Shown here: positions 33,838 through 42,665 of the stretch, in pieces
Layout of the letters: every line of letters starts with the position of its first letter
How positions within the stretch are numbered: position 1 is the first letter of the stretch
Assembly (NCBI RefSeq): GCF_012396125.1
Contig: NZ_JAAXOX010000001.1
Coordinates: 496,001 to 560,000, forward strand
DNA: 64,000 bases
Reading direction: 5' to 3'
Source: Cellulomonas denverensis
GTDB lineage: Bacteria > Actinomycetota > Actinomycetes > Actinomycetales > Cellulomonadaceae
Position numbers and translations under genes: made by a program
Notes under the pieces: model-generated
Database searches by the model: none
Seen by the model: only the letters and a program-made list of their open reading frames with translations
Told to the model about the DNA's origin: nothing

Positions 33838-34541
33838 TGGAGACCGTCGCCGAGGTGGCCGCCCGCACGGGCCTGTCGGACCGCCGCGTTCGTGCACTGA
33901 TCGCGGACGGCGCCCTGCCCGCCACGAAGATCGGCACCCGGTACGTCGTGGACGAGCTGGACGTGGACGCCTTCCTCCGTCACACCCGCCCGCCGCACAC
34001 CCGCGCGATGGCGCCGCGCATCGCCTGGGCGGTCGCCGCTCTGCTGGACGGGGCCTCACCCACGTGGCTCCGTTCCGACGAGCTCTCCCGGCTGCGGTCC
34101 CGCCTGTCCAGGACGTCCCTTCCGGTGGTGTGGCGCACGTGGGCGAGACATCTGGCCATGGAGCAGTTGTCGCTGCGCGGCTCCGCGGACCAGGTGGAGG
34201 CGGTGCTGGCCGACGCCTCGACGGTCCGTTCCGGCCGATCGGCGACCACCCTGGTGACGGACCCGCTTGTCGGTGCACCGGGCGCGGTGGTGTGGACCCG
34301 CTCGGCCGAGGAGGCGGAGCGCCTGCGCCGGACGCTCGGGCTCCTGCGATCGGCAGCCGGGAACGTGACGATCAACGTGCCGCCACCGATCGGATTGACC
34401 GGCCTCGGCGCTGACGGGGTCAACGCCTTCCGGCTCGTGGTCGCCCGGGACCTGCTCGACGAGGACGAACCGCGCGCACGATCTGCCGGGGAAGCCCTAC
34501 TGCACTCGGTCGCCGGCGACGCGGCACGGCTGCTCTCGTGA
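33837..34541 (+). CDS. HTH (MerR/excisionase-type) protein, putative AbiEi-like antitoxin
   Basis: A 234-residue protein with an N-terminal winged-helix motif of the excisionase/MerR kind (ETVAEVAARTGLSDRRVRAL, then GTRYVVDELDVDAFL, residues 1-45) and a longer helical C-terminus. Start 33837 gives a compact HTH N-terminus and lies directly on an inverted repeat, consistent with autoregulation. Its stop overlaps the GTG of the next gene, which encodes an AbiEii-like nucleotidyltransferase. The combination fits a type IV-like toxin-antitoxin pair of the AbiE group; the antitoxin assignment rests on that context and not on a recognised AbiEi domain. Confidence 0.65.
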   Translation: METVAEVAARTGLSDRRVRALIADGALPATKIGTRYVVDELDVDAFLRHTRPPHTRAMAPRIAWAVAALLDGASPTWLRSDELSRLRSRLSRTSLPVVWRTWARHLAMEQLSLRGSADQVEAVLADASTVRSGRSATTLVTDPLVGAPGAVVWTRSAEEAERLRRTLGLLRSAAGNVTINVPPPIGLTGLGADGVNAFRLVVARDLLDEDEPRARSAGEALLHSVAGDAARLLS

Positions 34542-35560
34542 ACGCGACGATCGAGGCCCTGGTGGACGTCGTCACCACCTTGACCACGATCGATGCCGGC
34601 ACGACCCGCGCGACACTGACCTCCGATCACGACCCCGGGGTCCACACGGCTGCCGGATCGATCCTGGCGAATCTGGTGCGCCAGGCCCCGGCCACCCACG
34701 ACGACCGGGTGCGTCTGCTCGCCGCACTGTCTGGCGCGGACCACTACGCGATCGGGAGCACCCTGCACGCCGCTGCGGAGATCCTGCGGCGCTATCCGCC
34801 ACGGTTCCCCGCGACGATCGAAGCGGTCGAGCTACCCGCGCTCGATCCGATCCTCACCGAGACGTTCGCGGTGGTGCAGGCGCTCGACGGGGTCGCTCAG
34901 CCCTGGACCGTCGTCGGCGGCCTGATGGTGCTGCTGCAAGCCGTCGAACACGGGGTGCCGTTCCGCCGGGTCACGGCCGACGCGGACCTCGCGGTCGGTG
35001 TGTTCACCCACCGCAGCGCGCTGCGTGAGCTGTCGAGGGGACTACGGGACCTCGGATTCGCCGACATCACCCCCGACGCGATGTCGGGCGACCAGCTGTC
35101 CTACCGGTGGTCGCGCGGTGCGGTGCTGATCGACCTCGTGGTCCCGGCGAAGGTCAACACCCAGCGCACGGTGCCCACCACGATGAGCAGGCATCCGGCG
35201 GTGGAGCTTCCCGGCATCCAGCAGGCCCTGGCGCGGACAGAGCGGGTCACGGTCGTCCTGGACGACGGGCGCGCCGGACCCGTTCGTCGCCCCGACCTGC
35301 TCGGTGCGCTGACGATCAAGGCGATCGCGGCCAGGGCCGACCGGCGGGACCCTGCCCGGCATCTCGGCGACATGATCGTGCTCCTCGATGCGCTGGTCGC
35401 ATCCGGGCAGGTCATGACGTACGCACCGCAAGTCCGGCCCGAGGACCGCGCGCGGCTGGCGGGAGCGTCGACGTCGCTGACCGAGTCGGACTGGCGCTCG
35501 TCGATGGACGAGCCCGCGGCGCGCGACGCGCTCGACCTGCTGATCTCACCGGATGCCTGA
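34538..35560 (+). CDS. Nucleotidyltransferase of the AbiEii/AbiGii toxin type
   Basis: A 340-residue protein. The DNA polymerase beta-like nucleotidyltransferase core is visible: VVGG at 125-128 (catalytic GG pair) followed by RVTADADLAV with the metal aspartates D148 and D150, the spacing of AbiEii and MenA-type toxins. GTG 34538 overlaps the previous stop (GTGA). Family members transfer nucleotides to targets such as tRNA acceptor ends and are neutralised by a partner. An N-terminal helical extension of about 110 residues is unusual for AbiEii. The location beside a tRNA gene may be coincidence. Confidence 0.7.
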   Translation: MNATIEALVDVVTTLTTIDAGTTRATLTSDHDPGVHTAAGSILANLVRQAPATHDDRVRLLAALSGADHYAIGSTLHAAAEILRRYPPRFPATIEAVELPALDPILTETFAVVQALDGVAQPWTVVGGLMVLLQAVEHGVPFRRVTADADLAVGVFTHRSALRELSRGLRDLGFADITPDAMSGDQLSYRWSRGAVLIDLVVPAKVNTQRTVPTTMSRHPAVELPGIQQALARTERVTVVLDDGRAGPVRRPDLLGALTIKAIAARADRRDPARHLGDMIVLLDALVASGQVMTYAPQVRPEDRARLAGASTSLTESDWRSSMDEPAARDALDLLISPDA

Positions 35561-35966
35561 ACCCGCCACACCACCCCCCAGGGACCTACGGTCCACCCGC
35601 GCCCACCCCCTCTCGCGTCACCCTCGACCCATCCCCCTGCGCTTCGACCCCGTCACCGCCGACGCCGTCCCCGCCCTGGCCGACCTCATGTGCGCGGCCT
35701 TCGAGCAGGGTGCGGGACGTGGGCACGTCGGGTGTCTGAAGGTGGCGGTGGAACGGCAGCGGGAGGGGTTCGGCCGGCGGATCCTGGCTGAGATGCGGGC
35801 GCGGTTGCCGGAGGTGACGACCTGGACGCTGGAGACCCCGGAGCATGCGACGTCGAACCACCGGTTCTACGAATCGTGCGGCTTCGTGCATGCGGGCGAT
35901 CGGCCGGGCGACCCGGAGACCGGTGAACCGGCGCAGCGGCAGTACCGGTGGATCGTGGGCCGCTGA
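35553..35966 (+). pseudogene. GNAT acetyltransferase with internal deletion
   Basis: The frame joins an N-terminal GNAT-like segment (VTADAVPALADLMCAAFE) directly to the second half of the fold (VERQREGFGRRILAEM with the acetyl-CoA loop, then SNHRFYESCGFVHAG). About 50-60 residues of the usual core, including the central strands, are missing. It may be a deletion remnant or a very short protein. The ATG overlaps the preceding stop. Confidence 0.5.
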
Positions 35967-36023
35967 TCAGCCCGGCGGCTAAGCTCACCTGCGTCCCCAC
36001 CCCGCACCCCGGAGGCGACCCGC

Positions 36024-36629
36024 GTGACCCACCCCAGCCCCAGCACCACCCCCCGGGCCGGCCGTGGTGAGGTCCGTCGCCGCAGGATCCTGGAGGCCGC
36101 GGTGCGGGTGGTGGGCACCGGCGGGCTGGGGGCGATGACGCACCGGGCGGTGGCGGACGAGGCGGGGGTGCCGCTGGGGTCGACGACGTACTACTTCCGG
36201 GACCGGGACGATCTGCTGCGCCAGACGATGCAGCATGCGATCGAGGTCGAGGCGGGCCGGATGGCGGCGATCGTGGACCGGGCGCCGCAGACGCCGAGTG
36301 TGGACGGGTCGGTGGCGTTGCTGACCGAGATCTTCCTGGACAAGTCGGTGGCGGATCCGCTGTATGACCTGGCGCTGTTCGAGCTGTTCCTGGAGGCGAC
36401 CCGGAATCCGGTGGCCCGGGAGCAGACCCAGCGGTGGACGACGTTGATCGCGGGGATCGTGGACCGGGTGCTGCCGGCGACGACGCCGCAGGTGCCGCGG
36501 TCGACGGTGGTGCAGGTGGTGGCGGCGCTGATCGACGGGTTGATGCTGGAGGCGGCGTCGAACCGGGAGCTGACGCTGCCGGAGCTGTCGGAGCATCTGC
36601 GGGTGACGATCAGCCGGTTCGTGATCTAG
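36024..36629 (+). CDS. TetR-family regulator, probably of the agmatine operon
   Basis: A 201-residue TetR repressor: helix-turn-helix at about residues 36-60 (MTHRAVADEAGVPLGSTTYYF) and a TetR_C-type helical ligand domain. GGAGG precedes GTG 36024. It lies directly upstream of the agmatine antiporter gene in the same orientation, with a tandem palindrome in the 133-base gap. A polyamine-responsive repressor of the downstream operon is the simplest reading; lactic acid bacteria use a LuxR-type activator for this pathway instead. Confidence 0.85.
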   Translation: MTHPSPSTTPRAGRGEVRRRRILEAAVRVVGTGGLGAMTHRAVADEAGVPLGSTTYYFRDRDDLLRQTMQHAIEVEAGRMAAIVDRAPQTPSVDGSVALLTEIFLDKSVADPLYDLALFELFLEATRNPVAREQTQRWTTLIAGIVDRVLPATTPQVPRSTVVQVVAALIDGLMLEAASNRELTLPELSEHLRVTISRFVI

Positions 36630-36676
36630 TCCGGGCGCGAGGACCTACGTCCCTGGGAACGTCCACCGCCGAACCT

Positions 36677-36702
36677 GTACATATGTACTTGTACATCAGT
36701 AC
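36677..36702. promoter_or_regulatory. Tandem operator of the agmatine operon
   Basis: GTACATATGTAC (36677-36688), a perfect 12-bp palindrome, is followed two bases later by GTACATCAGTAC (36691-36702), a near-palindrome of the same form. It lies 61 bases before the antiporter ATG and is the likely site of the adjacent TetR protein. Confidence 0.75.
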
Positions 36703-36762
36703 ACCTTCGGAACCGCGGCCCCTGCCGCAGCTCCGCTCAACGACGAGCGTGAGGACGTGACG

Positions 36763-38235
36763 ATGAGTTCCACCCCCGCGGCGGCTCCCCCTGGCCGGCC
36801 CGCCTTCCGCATGTTCGACATGGTGCTGTTCTCCGTGGCGGCCATGCTCCTGCTCTCCCAGATCACCGTGACGGCCTCGGTCGGGCCGACGGCGATCTTC
36901 TGGACGCTGCTGATCATCGTGGCGTTCTTCCTGCCCTACGGGCTGGTCACCGCCGAGCTCGGGTCGGCCTACCCGGACGCGGGCGGGATCTACGCCTGGG
37001 TGGTCCGGGCGTTCGGCAACCGGTGGGGCACCCGGGTGTCCTGGTGGTACTGGCTGAACGTCGGTCTGTGGGTGCCCAGCGTGTACCTGATGTTCTCCGG
37101 CGCGATCTCGTCGATGTTCTTCGGTGGGGAGCTGAACTTCTGGGTGCAGATCGCGATCACGATCGTGCTGATCTGGGTCAACTACTGGGTCAACGCGCGC
37201 AGCCTGGAGACCGGCACCTGGGTGTCGAACGCCGGGGCATGGATCACGATCGCGGTGATCGTGGCGCTGGCGGTCGCCGGTGGGATCTATGCCAGCTCGC
37301 ACGGGTCGGCGACCGACTGGACCTGGTCGGAGGTGCTGCCCACCAACACGCTGCCGGCGTTCGCGGCGGCGCTGCCGATCCTGATCTACAACTTCCTCGG
37401 CTTCGAGCTGATGTCCTCGGCGTCCAGCCAGATGGAGAACCCGAAGCGGGACGTGCCGCGCACGATCGCGATCGCCGGGGTGCTGATCGGCGGGTTCTAC
37501 CTGCTGGCCACGGTCGGGATGCAGCTGATCTTCCCGGCGGACGAGGTCTCCGAGACCACCGGGCTGCTGGACGCGCTCCGGCTCGGCTTCGGCGACTCGG
37601 CACTCGCGCAGGTGCTGGTGACCGCGCTGGGCATCGGGTCGCTGTTCTGCTTCTTCGCCTGCCTCGTGCCGTGGACGATCGGGGCGAACCTGGCGGCGGC
37701 GGAGTCCGCGCAGCAGGGCGACCTGCCCAAGGTCTTCGCCCGCACCCACCCCCGGCGCGGCACCCCGACCGGTGCGGCGATGCTCTGCTCGGTGGTCGGC
37801 ACGGTGTTCACGGTCGGTTACGCCGGGCTATTCGCGCTCACCGACGGCGCGGTGGACGACGTGTTCTGGAACCTGTTCGCGTTCTCCTCGGTGATCTTCC
37901 TGCTGCCGTACATCGTGATGATGCTGGCGTTCGCGAAGCTGCGCCGGATCGACCCCGCCCGCCCGCGGCCGTACCGGGTGCCCGGCGGCCAGGGCCTGGC
38001 CTGGGTGGTGACCTGGATCCCGACCGTGCTGCTCGCGCTGGCCGCGGTGTTCTTCGTCTGGAACCCCTTCGACTACTCCTGGCCGGTGACCGGGTCGATC
38101 CTGCTCGGCCTGCTCGTCACCGTCGCCCTCCAGGAGTGGTTCTGCCACAAGTCGCCGCAGTGGACCCGGGACCGGGCCATCGAGCGCGGCGACGATCCCG
38201 ATGCCGTCCAGCAGTTCGCCGATCTGGCGCAGTGA
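36763..38235 (+). CDS. aguD: APC-family agmatine/putrescine antiporter
   Basis: A 490-residue permease with about twelve hydrophobic helices and the APC loop motifs [22 protein letters not shown] and [19 protein letters not shown] eight bases upstream selects ATG 36763 over GTG 36757. It heads an operon with agmatine deiminase, putrescine carbamoyltransferase and carbamate kinase, where the matching transporter exchanges agmatine for putrescine. The symbol follows that context; substrate preference cannot be read from the sequence alone. Confidence 0.8.
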   Translation: MSSTPAAAPPGRPAFRMFDMVLFSVAAMLLLSQITVTASVGPTAIFWTLLIIVAFFLPYGLVTAELGSAYPDAGGIYAWVVRAFGNRWGTRVSWWYWLNVGLWVPSVYLMFSGAISSMFFGGELNFWVQIAITIVLIWVNYWVNARSLETGTWVSNAGAWITIAVIVALAVAGGIYASSHGSATDWTWSEVLPTNTLPAFAAALPILIYNFLGFELMSSASSQMENPKRDVPRTIAIAGVLIGGFYLLATVGMQLIFPADEVSETTGLLDALRLGFGDSALAQVLVTALGIGSLFCFFACLVPWTIGANLAAAESAQQGDLPKVFARTHPRRGTPTGAAMLCSVVGTVFTVGYAGLFALTDGAVDDVFWNLFAFSSVIFLLPYIVMMLAFAKLRRIDPARPRPYRVPGGQGLAWVVTWIPTVLLALAAVFFVWNPFDYSWPVTGSILLGLLVTVALQEWFCHKSPQWTRDRAIERGDDPDAVQQFADLAQ

Positions 38236-38246
38236 GAGAGGTCGAT

Positions 38247-39344
38247 ATGTCCCGCACGATCGAGTCCACCCCGGCCGCCGACGGCTACCGGATGCCCGCC
38301 GAATGGGCGCACCACGACGGCTGCTGGCTGGTCTGGCCGGAACGCCCGGACAACTGGCGGCTGGGGGCCCGCCCGGCCCAGGCCGTGTTCACCGAGGTCG
38401 CCACCGCGATCTCCGGCACCGAGCAGGTGACCGTCGCGGTCTCCGCCCGGCAGTTCGACAACGCCCGCTCGATGCTGCCCCCGCAGGTCCGGGTGGTCGA
38501 GATGTCCAACGACGACTCCTGGATGCGCGACACCGGGCCGACGTTCGTGGTGAACGACGCCGGTGACGTCCGCGGCGTGGACTGGGACTTCAACGCCTGG
38601 GGCGGCCTGGTCGACGGGCTGTACTTCCCGTGGGCGCTGGACGACCAGGTGGCCCGCAAGACACTGGAGATCGAGGGCCGCGACCGGTACAAGGCGCCGC
38701 TGGTGCTGGAGGGCGGCTCGATCGACGTCGACGGCGAGGGCACCCTGCTGGTCACCGAGGAGTGCCTGCTGTCCGAGGGCCGCAACCCGTCGATGTCGAA
38801 GGCGGAGATCGAGCAGCACCTGCGCGACTACCTCGGGGTGCAGACGGTGATCTGGCTGCCGTTCGGGGTGTACCTGGACGAGACGAACGGTCACGTCGAC
38901 AACTTCTGCCGGTTCGTCCGGCCGGGGGTGGTCATGCTGACCTGGACCGACGACGAGTCCGACCCGCAGTATGAACGCTCCGCCGCCGCACTGCGGGTGC
39001 TGGAGTCGAGCGTCGACGCCCGGGGCCGCGCCCTCGAGGTGATCCGGCTGCACCAGCCCGGCCCGATCACGATCACCGCGGAGGAGTCCGCCGGGGTGGA
39101 CTCGATCGAGGGCACCCTGCCGCGCGAGGCCGGCGACCGGCTGGCCGGGTCCTACGTGAACTCCTACATCGGCAACGACGTGGTGGTGCTGCCGGTCTTC
39201 GACGACCCGCACGACCAGGCCGCGATCGACGCCTACACCACGATGTTCGCCCCGCGCCGGATCCGCACCGTGCCCGGCCGGGAGATCCTGCTCGGCGGCG
39301 GCAACGTGCACTGCATCACCCAGCAGGTGCCCTCCGGGCGCTGA
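38247..39344 (+). CDS. aguA: Agmatine deiminase
   Basis: A 365-residue agmatine deiminase (agmatine + H2O to N-carbamoylputrescine + NH3), the usual length. Landmarks are WMRDTGP at residues 92-98, the substrate-binding [12 protein letters not shown], and the C-terminal [13 protein letters not shown] with catalytic C356. Start ATG 38247 follows GAGAGG. It sits twelve bases after the antiporter and before the carbamoyltransferase, forming the full agmatine deiminase pathway in the cytosol. Confidence 0.95.
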   Translation: MSRTIESTPAADGYRMPAEWAHHDGCWLVWPERPDNWRLGARPAQAVFTEVATAISGTEQVTVAVSARQFDNARSMLPPQVRVVEMSNDDSWMRDTGPTFVVNDAGDVRGVDWDFNAWGGLVDGLYFPWALDDQVARKTLEIEGRDRYKAPLVLEGGSIDVDGEGTLLVTEECLLSEGRNPSMSKAEIEQHLRDYLGVQTVIWLPFGVYLDETNGHVDNFCRFVRPGVVMLTWTDDESDPQYERSAAALRVLESSVDARGRALEVIRLHQPGPITITAEESAGVDSIEGTLPREAGDRLAGSYVNSYIGNDVVVLPVFDDPHDQAAIDAYTTMFAPRRIRTVPGREILLGGGNVHCITQQVPSGR

Positions 39345-39440
39345 CCCCGCAAGAACCCCCACCAGAACCCCGAACGGACGGGCCGATGCGCCCGGGCCGT
39401 GGTCGGCGCTGCCCGCCGGCACCAGACACAGGAGATTGCC

Positions 39441-40448
39441 ATGACCGTCCGCGACTTCATCGACACCACCGACCTGACCAAGGACGAGGTGCTCGACATC
39501 GTCCGACTCGGCCTGACGCTCAAGGAGTGCATCCGGGTCGGCTACTACCCGCCGCTGCTCGCCCACCGCACGCTCGGGATGATCTTCGAGCAGTCCTCGA
39601 CCCGGACCCGGGTGTCCTTCGAGACCGCGATGACCCAGCTCGGCGGGCACGCGCAGTACCTGGCGCCCGGCCAGATCCAGCTCGGCGGCCACGAGTCGAT
39701 GCAGGACACCGCCCGGGTGCTGTCGAAGCTGGTCGACATCGTGATGGCCCGGGTCGCCCGGCACCACACCGTGGTCGACCTGGCCGCGCACGCCACGATC
39801 CCGGTAATCAACGGGATGTCCGACTACAACCACCCCACGCAGGAGATCGGTGACCTGATCACGATGGTCGAGCACCTGCCCGCCGGGAAGCGGTTGGAGG
39901 ACTGCAAGGTGGTGTTCGTCGGCGACGCCACCCAGGTGTGCGCCTCGCTGATGATGGTCAGCACCAAGGTCGGGATGGACTTCGCGCAGTACGGGCCGGC
40001 GGGCTTTCAGCTGAAGGAGTCGATGCAGGAGATCGGCCGGGCCAATGCCGCCGCCTCTGGGGGGTCGGTCACGGTCACCGACGACCGGGCGGTGCTGGCC
40101 GGGGCCGACTTCGTCTACACCGACGTCTGGTACGGCGACTACGAGGCCGAACTCGGCGAGGCCGAGCGGCTGGCGGTGTTCATGCCGGACTACCAGGTGA
40201 ACGCCGAGCTGATGGCGCTGGCCGGTCCGGGCGCCCAGTTCCTGCACTGCCTGCCCGCCACCCGCGGCGAGGAGGTCACCGACGAGGTGCTGGACTCCGC
40301 GGCGTCCCTGGCCTTCGAGGAGGCCGGCAACCGGCTGACCGCCCAGCGCGCCCTGCTGGTCTACTTCCTGCGCCCCGACCTGGCGAACCCGCACAAGGTC
40401 GCCGCGGCGAAGTCCCGGCTCGACGCCCTGCTCGCCGAGATCCTCTGA
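39441..40448 (+). CDS. ptcA: Putrescine carbamoyltransferase
   Basis: A 335-residue transcarbamylase that converts N-carbamoylputrescine and phosphate to putrescine and carbamoyl phosphate. The carbamoyl-phosphate loop SSTRTR is at 52-57, HPTQ at 131-134 and [11 protein letters not shown] at 269-279. The stretches [13 protein letters not shown] and [14 protein letters not shown] match my memory of the Enterococcus faecalis enzyme rather than ornithine carbamoyltransferase, and the ornithine-specific SMG loop is absent. GGAG precedes ATG 39441. Confidence 0.92.
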   Translation: MTVRDFIDTTDLTKDEVLDIVRLGLTLKECIRVGYYPPLLAHRTLGMIFEQSSTRTRVSFETAMTQLGGHAQYLAPGQIQLGGHESMQDTARVLSKLVDIVMARVARHHTVVDLAAHATIPVINGMSDYNHPTQEIGDLITMVEHLPAGKRLEDCKVVFVGDATQVCASLMMVSTKVGMDFAQYGPAGFQLKESMQEIGRANAAASGGSVTVTDDRAVLAGADFVYTDVWYGDYEAELGEAERLAVFMPDYQVNAELMALAGPGAQFLHCLPATRGEEVTDEVLDSAASLAFEEAGNRLTAQRALLVYFLRPDLANPHKVAAAKSRLDALLAEIL

Positions 40449-40458
40449 GGGCCGCCCG

Positions 40459-41412
40459 ATGTCCCGGATCGTGATCGCCCTGGGCGGCAACGCCCTCGGC
40501 GACACCCCCGCCGAGCAGCGGGACCGGATCGCCGCGGCGGCCCCGTCCCTGGTCGGGCTGATCGCCCAGGGTCACGAGATCATCGTGACCCACGGCAACG
40601 GCCCGCAGGTCGGCGCGATCAACCTGGCCTTCGACCTGGCGTCGGCGCACAGCGACCGGATCGTCCCGGTGCCGCTGCCGGAGTGCACCGCGATGAGCCA
40701 GGGCTACATCGGCTACCACCTGCAACAGGGGATCCTGGCCGAGCTGCACCGGGTGGGCATGCCCTGGCACGTCGCCACCGTGGTCACCCAGGTCATCGTG
40801 GACCCGGACGATCCCGCCTTCGACCACCCGGTGAAGCCGATCGGCGCGTTCTACGACCAGGCCACAGCCCGGGAGCGGATGGCCGCCGAACCGGGTTTGG
40901 CCATGGTCGAGGACTCCGGCCGGGGCTGGCGCCGGGTGGTGCCCTCGCCGCGCCCGGTGGAGATCGTGGAACGGGAGTCCATCCTCAACCTGCTGGACCA
41001 CGAGTTCATCGTGATCGCCTGCGGGGGCGGCGGGGTCCCGGTCGTCCGCGACTCCGGCGGCGACCTGCACGGGGTGCCGGCGGTGATCGACAAGGACTTC
41101 GCCGCGGCGGCGCTGGCCGAGGCGGTCGGCGCGGACGTGCTGTTCATCCTGACCGCCGTCGACCGGGTCTCCACCGGCTTCGGCACTCCCGAGCAGCGGG
41201 ACCTGGACGAACTCGACCTGGACACCGCCCGCGCACTGGCCGCCGCGGGGCAGTTCGGGGCCGGGTCGATGCTGCCCAAGGTCGAGGCGGCGGTGCAGTT
41301 CGCCGCCAGCGGGCCCGGCCGGCGGGCGGTGATCTGCTCGCTGGAGCAGGCACCGCAGGCGATGCAGGGCCGCAGCGGCACGGTGATCCACGGCGGAGCG
41401 GGAGCCGTCTGA
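40459..41412 (+). CDS. arcC: Carbamate kinase
   Basis: A 317-residue amino-acid-kinase-fold enzyme that makes ATP, CO2 and NH3 from carbamoyl phosphate and ADP. Signatures are IALGGNALG (residues 6-14), VTHGNGPQVG, IACGGGGVPVV and AVIDKDFAAAALAEAVGAD. It follows ptcA by ten bases and ends the operon at the hairpin 41415-41457, so agmatine use here yields ATP, as in the lactic acid bacteria pathway (where it is called aguC). Confidence 0.95.
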   Translation: MSRIVIALGGNALGDTPAEQRDRIAAAAPSLVGLIAQGHEIIVTHGNGPQVGAINLAFDLASAHSDRIVPVPLPECTAMSQGYIGYHLQQGILAELHRVGMPWHVATVVTQVIVDPDDPAFDHPVKPIGAFYDQATARERMAAEPGLAMVEDSGRGWRRVVPSPRPVEIVERESILNLLDHEFIVIACGGGGVPVVRDSGGDLHGVPAVIDKDFAAAALAEAVGADVLFILTAVDRVSTGFGTPEQRDLDELDLDTARALAAAGQFGAGSMLPKVEAAVQFAASGPGRRAVICSLEQAPQAMQGRSGTVIHGGAGAV

Positions 41413-41414
41413 CC

Positions 41415-41457
41415 CCGGTCCGGGCGGCGGAGGCGATGGGCCCGCCGCCCGGGCCGG
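41415..41457 (+). terminator. Strong hairpin after the agmatine operon
   Basis: CCGGTCCGGGCGGCGG (41415-41430) pairs with CCGCCGCCCGGGCCGG (41442-41457) along 16 positions, with one G-U pair, around an 11-base loop. It begins three bases after the carbamate kinase stop. There is no T tract; GC-only hairpins are common at actinomycete operon ends. Confidence 0.75.
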
Positions 41458-41519
41458 CAGCACGCTCCACCGCGCAGGACGCCGTCGGCGCGGTTAGCCT
41501 CACCCCGCTGGGGGTGAAC

Positions 41520-42665
41520 ATGAGCGAGGGCACGACCACGACGGCCGAGGTGGACCGTCTCGCGGCGCTGCATCGGCTGGGGTTGCTGGACACCCCGCCG
41601 GAGGACCGGTTCGACCGGGTCACCCGGCTGGCGCAACGGATGCTCCAGGTGCCGCTGGCGTTCGTCTCGCTGGTCGACACCGACCGGCTGTTCTTCAAGT
41701 CGCGGCAGGGCAGCCCGGATCCGGAGATGCCGCGGGACGGCACGTTCTGCTCCGCTGCGGTGAGCCAGCCGTCGATCTTCGTGGTGCCGGACGCCGCCGG
41801 CGACGACCGGTTCCGGGACGCGCCGTTCGTGGTGGGCGACCCGCACATCCGGTTCTATGCCGGCCGGCCGCTGGTCGCGTCCGGTGGCGAGCGGGTCGGC
41901 ACGCTGTGCGTGATGGACCACCAGCCCCGGGAGTTCACCGCGCAGGACGAGGCGGTGCTGACCGACCTCGCCGACTGGGTGGAGAAGGAGCTGGCCGGGG
42001 AGGCCGAGTGGGCGCAGGCGGCCGCGGTGCAGCGGGGTCTGATCCCGGCCGCTCCACCGGCGATCCCCGGCTGGGACCTGGCCGGAGAGCGCCTGACCGC
42101 GCGGGGGGTCGGCGGTCATTTCTACGACTGGCGGCAGGTGGACGGGCAACTGGTGCTGACCCTGGCGGAGGTCACCGGCCCCGGACTCGGCGCGGCGATC
42201 ATCGCGGCGACCGTGCGGTCGGTGCTGCGCGGGCTCGGCCGGCACGAGGACGTGGCCGCGGCGGTGGAGCTGACCGGGCGGCTGGTCGGCCCCGACCTGA
42301 CCAGCACCGGGACGACGGTGTCGGTCTTCCACGGGCAGCTCGACCCGGAGTCGGGGGTGCTGCGGTACACCCGGGCCGGTGACGGGCTGGCGCTGATCAG
42401 GACCGCCGGGGGTGACCTGGTCTGGCCGGCGGCGCCGGGTCCCCCGCTGTCGGGGCGCGACGCCGGGCCGCGGACGGCGGCGGAGCTGGTGCTGCTGCCG
42501 GGGGACACCCTGGTGGTCGCCAGCCACGGCCGGGGCCTGGTCCCGGAACGCTCGACCGGTGCGGGCACGGCACGCGAGGCGCTGGACCGGCTGCTGTCCG
42601 CCGGGCCACCGACCGTGCTGACCGAGGACGTGACGATGCTGGCACTGCGCAGGGGGGACCGATGA
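41520..42665 (+). CDS. GAF domain plus degenerate SpoIIE/PP2C phosphatase
   Basis: A 381-residue protein: GAF sensor (about 10-170, with LDTPPEDRFDRVTRLAQ and HIRFYAGRPLVASGGERVGTLC, cut here) and an RsbU/SpoIIE-like domain (180-381). The metal ligands of that domain are altered compared with the intact paralogue at 45398: GGDFYD is GGHFYD (H200 for D), VDVMGKG is AEVTGPG (E217 for D), and FSDGL is ASHGR (H336 for D). Only the last site (TEDVT) is kept. It is thus probably a pseudophosphatase that binds rather than dephosphorylates a STAS protein. Its stop overlaps the glycosyltransferase ATG (ATGA). Confidence 0.85.
   Translation: MSEGTTTTAEVDRLAALHRLGLLDTPPEDRFDRVTRLAQRMLQVPLAFVSLVDTDRLFFKSRQGSPDPEMPRDGTFCSAAVSQPSIFVVPDAAGDDRFRDAPFVVGDPHIRFYAGRPLVASGGERVGTLCVMDHQPREFTAQDEAVLTDLADWVEKELAGEAEWAQAAAVQRGLIPAAPPAIPGWDLAGERLTARGVGGHFYDWRQVDGQLVLTLAEVTGPGLGAAIIAATVRSVLRGLGRHEDVAAAVELTGRLVGPDLTSTGTTVSVFHGQLDPESGVLRYTRAGDGLALIRTAGGDLVWPAAPGPPLSGRDAGPRTAAELVLLPGDTLVVASHGRGLVPERSTGAGTAREALDRLLSAGPPTVLTEDVTMLALRRGDR

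Noticed and set aside
39441..40448. Ornithine carbamoyltransferase
   Set aside because: The ornithine-binding SMG loop is absent, the sequence matches the putrescine enzyme, and agmatine deiminase is the neighbour.
38073..40505. Minus-strand open frame of about 810 codons
   Set aside because: It is antisense to agmatine deiminase and ptcA, whose catalytic motifs are unambiguous.
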